In this document: positions 62,610 to 64,000 of the stretch, piece after piece
Numbering within the stretch: position 1 is the first letter of the stretch
Layout of the letters: each line of letters begins with the position of its first letter
Source: Oleispira sp036960605
GTDB lineage: Bacteria > Pseudomonadota > Gammaproteobacteria > Pseudomonadales > Oceanobacteraceae
Direction of reading: 5' to 3'
DNA length: 64,000 bases
Assembly (NCBI GenBank): GCA_036960605.1
Contig: JBALXI010000005.1
Location: 62,001 to 126,000 of the forward strand
The notes under the pieces: generated by a model
Told to the model about the DNA's origin: nothing
What the model saw: the letters and a program-made list of their open reading frames with translations, nothing else
Database searches by the model: none
Position numbers and translations under genes: made by a program

Positions 62610-63374
62610 ATGCCTACATCAACTCCTGCCATGAAAATCAGCCGTGGCACTCAGCCACATTGCCAAACTTGCGCACTAAATTCTCTATGCTTGCCGCTAT
62701 CGCTTAATGATAATGACATGGATAAATTGGATGACATTATTCGTCGTGGACGCCCCATTCAAAAAGGCGCAATTCTGTTTCAACAAGGCGAACCCTTTCA
62801 GTCGGTCTACGCCGTTCGTACAGGTGCGCTAAAGACATATACCTTAGCATCAGGTGGCGAAGAACAGATTACGGGCTTCCATCTTGCGAGCGAGCTTATC
62901 GGGCTGTCAGGCTACGACAGTGGTACTTACCCACTAACGGCCAAAGCACTTGAAACGACCACTGTCTGTGAGATCCCAATTTCTCAGCTAGATCAATTAG
63001 CCGATGAGATGCCTGAGCTACGTCGCCAACTAATGCGCAACATGAGTGGTGAAATTCGTCATGACCAAAACATGATGATGCTATTAAGTAAGAAGAATGC
63101 TGAAGAACGTATCGCCTCTTTCTTAGTCGATGTCTCTGAGCGCTTCGTGCGCCGCGGTTTTTCCCATACTCAGTTCCGCCTATCGATGTCTCGTGTCGAT
63201 ATCAGTAATTACCTTGGTCTAGCGGTTGAAACAGTTAGTCGAGTATTTACCCGTTTCCAAAAGAACGAACTGATTGCGACCCAAGGTAAAGAAATTACGT
63301 TATTAGATGCTAAGGCTTTATATGCCATGGCAGGTTGCGCTGAAGAAGTGCGTCAAGATTGTAGCCATAGTTAA
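62610..63374 (+). CDS. fnr: Oxygen-sensing Crp/Fnr-family regulator Fnr/Anr
   Basis: Global regulator of the shift to low oxygen. I start at the ATG at 62610 (254 residues) because AGGA lies 5 bases upstream; the in-frame GTG at 62598 falls before that site. Cysteines C18, C21 and C27 (HCQTCALNSLC) and a fourth in TTVCEIP form the [4Fe-4S] site. A cyclic-nucleotide-binding-like domain follows (about 35-155), then the helix-turn-helix RVDISNYLGLAVETVSRVFTRF with the E-x-x-SR recognition residues of Fnr. Directly downstream of the cbb3 assembly genes, whose expression it probably governs. Confidence 0.96.
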   Translation: MPTSTPAMKISRGTQPHCQTCALNSLCLPLSLNDNDMDKLDDIIRRGRPIQKGAILFQQGEPFQSVYAVRTGALKTYTLASGGEEQITGFHLASELIGLSGYDSGTYPLTAKALETTTVCEIPISQLDQLADEMPELRRQLMRNMSGEIRHDQNMMMLLSKKNAEERIASFLVDVSERFVRRGFSHTQFRLSMSRVDISNYLGLAVETVSRVFTRFQKNELIATQGKEITLLDAKALYAMAGCAEEVRQDCSHS

Positions 63375-63386
63375 TCATTGATGAAG

Positions 63387-63428
63387 TTGAGCGGTTCATA
63401 CTGTCGCATTACTGCCGCTCAATTTTTT
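63387..63428 (+). terminator. Rho-independent terminator of fnr
   Basis: TTGAGCGG (63387-63394) pairs with CCGCTCAA (63415-63422), followed by six T (63423-63428). The 20-base loop is long but can fold further. Confidence 0.82.
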
Positions 63429-63640
63429 AAGAATTCGCATAATGAAAACCCTCCTCTTCGTCCTGCAGCCCTCAAAATACCAGCAAAACCCATAGTCAAT
63501 AGCAAAAACGGCCTTATTCTAACTTTTTTTGCATAAAAATTAGACAACTAGTTCATTCATGCTCTAAGGTATAGAGATTACGGGGCTTTGGCCCGAATAG
63601 TGCTCCCTTCTAAGGAATACGCGACTTCAAGGAAAGACCG
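63429..63640 (+). promoter_or_regulatory. Gap before the last gene
   Basis: About 210 AT-rich bases without a gene. I could not find a convincing promoter; the AAGGAAA at 63629-63635 is the ribosome site for the ATG at 63641. Confidence 0.4.
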
Positions 63641-64000
63641 ATGGGAATTTGTGCAACAGAACTCCGCCAATGGGTTATAAAGCCAACACTAAAACGTCTT
63701 GGCGTTTATAGTAAGGCAGCAGAAAACTTATTATTAGCCACGGCAGCGCAAGAATCTGGCTTAGGCTCTCATCTGAAACCGGCTGGCCAAAGAGCCTTAG
63801 GAATCTATCAGATTCATAGCCTTGCGCACCGCCATATATGGGATGATCACCTAGCCCTTCATAGTGATATGGCAAGCTTGGTACGTGGCTTAGCAAGCCA
63901 GCACGACTTCCTTTCTCAACCTCACGCGGAACTTGCGACAAACCTCTCTTACGCAACCGCAATTGCTTGGTTTATGTATGCCCGCCATGAAAACTTCAGC
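63641..64000 (+). CDS. Partial lysozyme/transglycosylase-like protein, cut by the window end
   Basis: An open frame of 120 codons runs from an ATG with a good AAGGAAA site to the window edge without a stop. The product begins MGICATELRQWVIKPTLKRL; LLLATAAQESGLGSHLKP has the Glu-Ser pattern of the transglycosylase/lysozyme catalytic helix, and RALGIYQIHSLAH matches the G-x-x-QI segment that follows it in such enzymes. No signal peptide is visible, as in phage-encoded endolysins or virion lysozymes. The C-terminal part is missing, so function and origin stay open. Confidence 0.7.
   Translation, partial: MGICATELRQWVIKPTLKRLGVYSKAAENLLLATAAQESGLGSHLKPAGQRALGIYQIHSLAHRHIWDDHLALHSDMASLVRGLASQHDFLSQPHAELATNLSYATAIAWFMYARHENFS

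Noticed and set aside
63541..63640. Possible tRNA-like fold before the last gene
   Set aside because: Short GC-rich stem around GGGGCTTTGGCCC but no acceptor stem, T-loop or anticodon arm could be assembled.
1..64000. CRISPR arrays, insertion sequences, integrase or toxin-antitoxin genes
   Set aside because: No regularly spaced repeats, transposase motifs or terminal repeats with target duplications were seen on either strand.

Overview
The window reads as chromosomal DNA of a heterotrophic, respiring, lipid-using gammaproteobacterium. Gene content and order (sdhCDAB-sucAB divergent from gltA; ccoNOQP-ccoGHIS-SafE-fnr; a family I lipase with its foldase; acyl-CoA dehydrogenase and acyl-CoA synthetase genes; type IV pilus tip genes), together with a base composition that looks close to even, fit a marine Oceanospirillales-type bacterium of the Oleispira/Thalassolituus/Bermanella kind. 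This placement is inference from gene content; no rRNA gene is present. I found no tRNA, rRNA, insertion sequence, CRISPR array or integrated plasmid.

Layout. 1-7.6 kb (minus strand): TCA cycle operon sdhC-sdhD-sdhA-sdhB-sucA-sucB, transcribed away from gltA (plus strand, 8.0-9.3 kb) across a 437-base control region. 9.4-12 kb: a helical protein of unknown function, a MOSC-domain protein and cheV. 12-18.2 kb: an apparent glycerol/ether-lipid cluster on the minus strand (alkyl-dihydroxyacetonephosphate-synthase-like flavoprotein, FAD glycerol-3-phosphate dehydrogenase, FGGY kinase) with a divergent AraC-type regulator. 18.2-22.5 kb: waaC, an FAD dehydrogenase, gap and a small protein. 22.8-29.1 kb: fabB followed by one very large gene carrying all the activities of acetyl-CoA carboxylase in a single 1646-residue chain with an unusual domain order; this is the most remarkable object in the window. 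29.2-34.5 kb: a LysR regulator, a thioesterase, the periplasmic protease Prc, a YajG-like lipoprotein and yaaA.

34.6-39 kb: a fatty-acid activation/oxidation cluster (two unlike acyl-CoA dehydrogenases and a FATP-type acyl-CoA synthetase). 39.1-40.7 kb: purEK. 41-44.3 kb: secreted lipase, lipase-specific foldase and a convergent AraC-type regulator. 44.4-48.9 kb: a reduced pilus operon (pilX, a small exported protein, pilY1). 49-52.2 kb: an outer-membrane barrel protein and a PepSY protein/response regulator/histidine kinase operon. 52.4-53.4 kb: two small enzymes. 53.7-63.4 kb: a complete cbb3 oxidase block, structural genes (ccoNOQP), assembly genes (ccoGHIS), a SafE-type membrane protein and the oxygen sensor Fnr/Anr. 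The window ends inside a small lysozyme/transglycosylase-like gene.

Together the genes describe uptake and breakdown of lipids outside the cell (lipase), activation and oxidation of the fatty acids, burning of acetyl-CoA in the TCA cycle, and electron transfer to a high-affinity terminal oxidase under Fnr control. Several reading frames have an upstream in-frame codon that is not the likely start; where a ribosome binding site or signal peptide points to a downstream codon I give that shorter gene.
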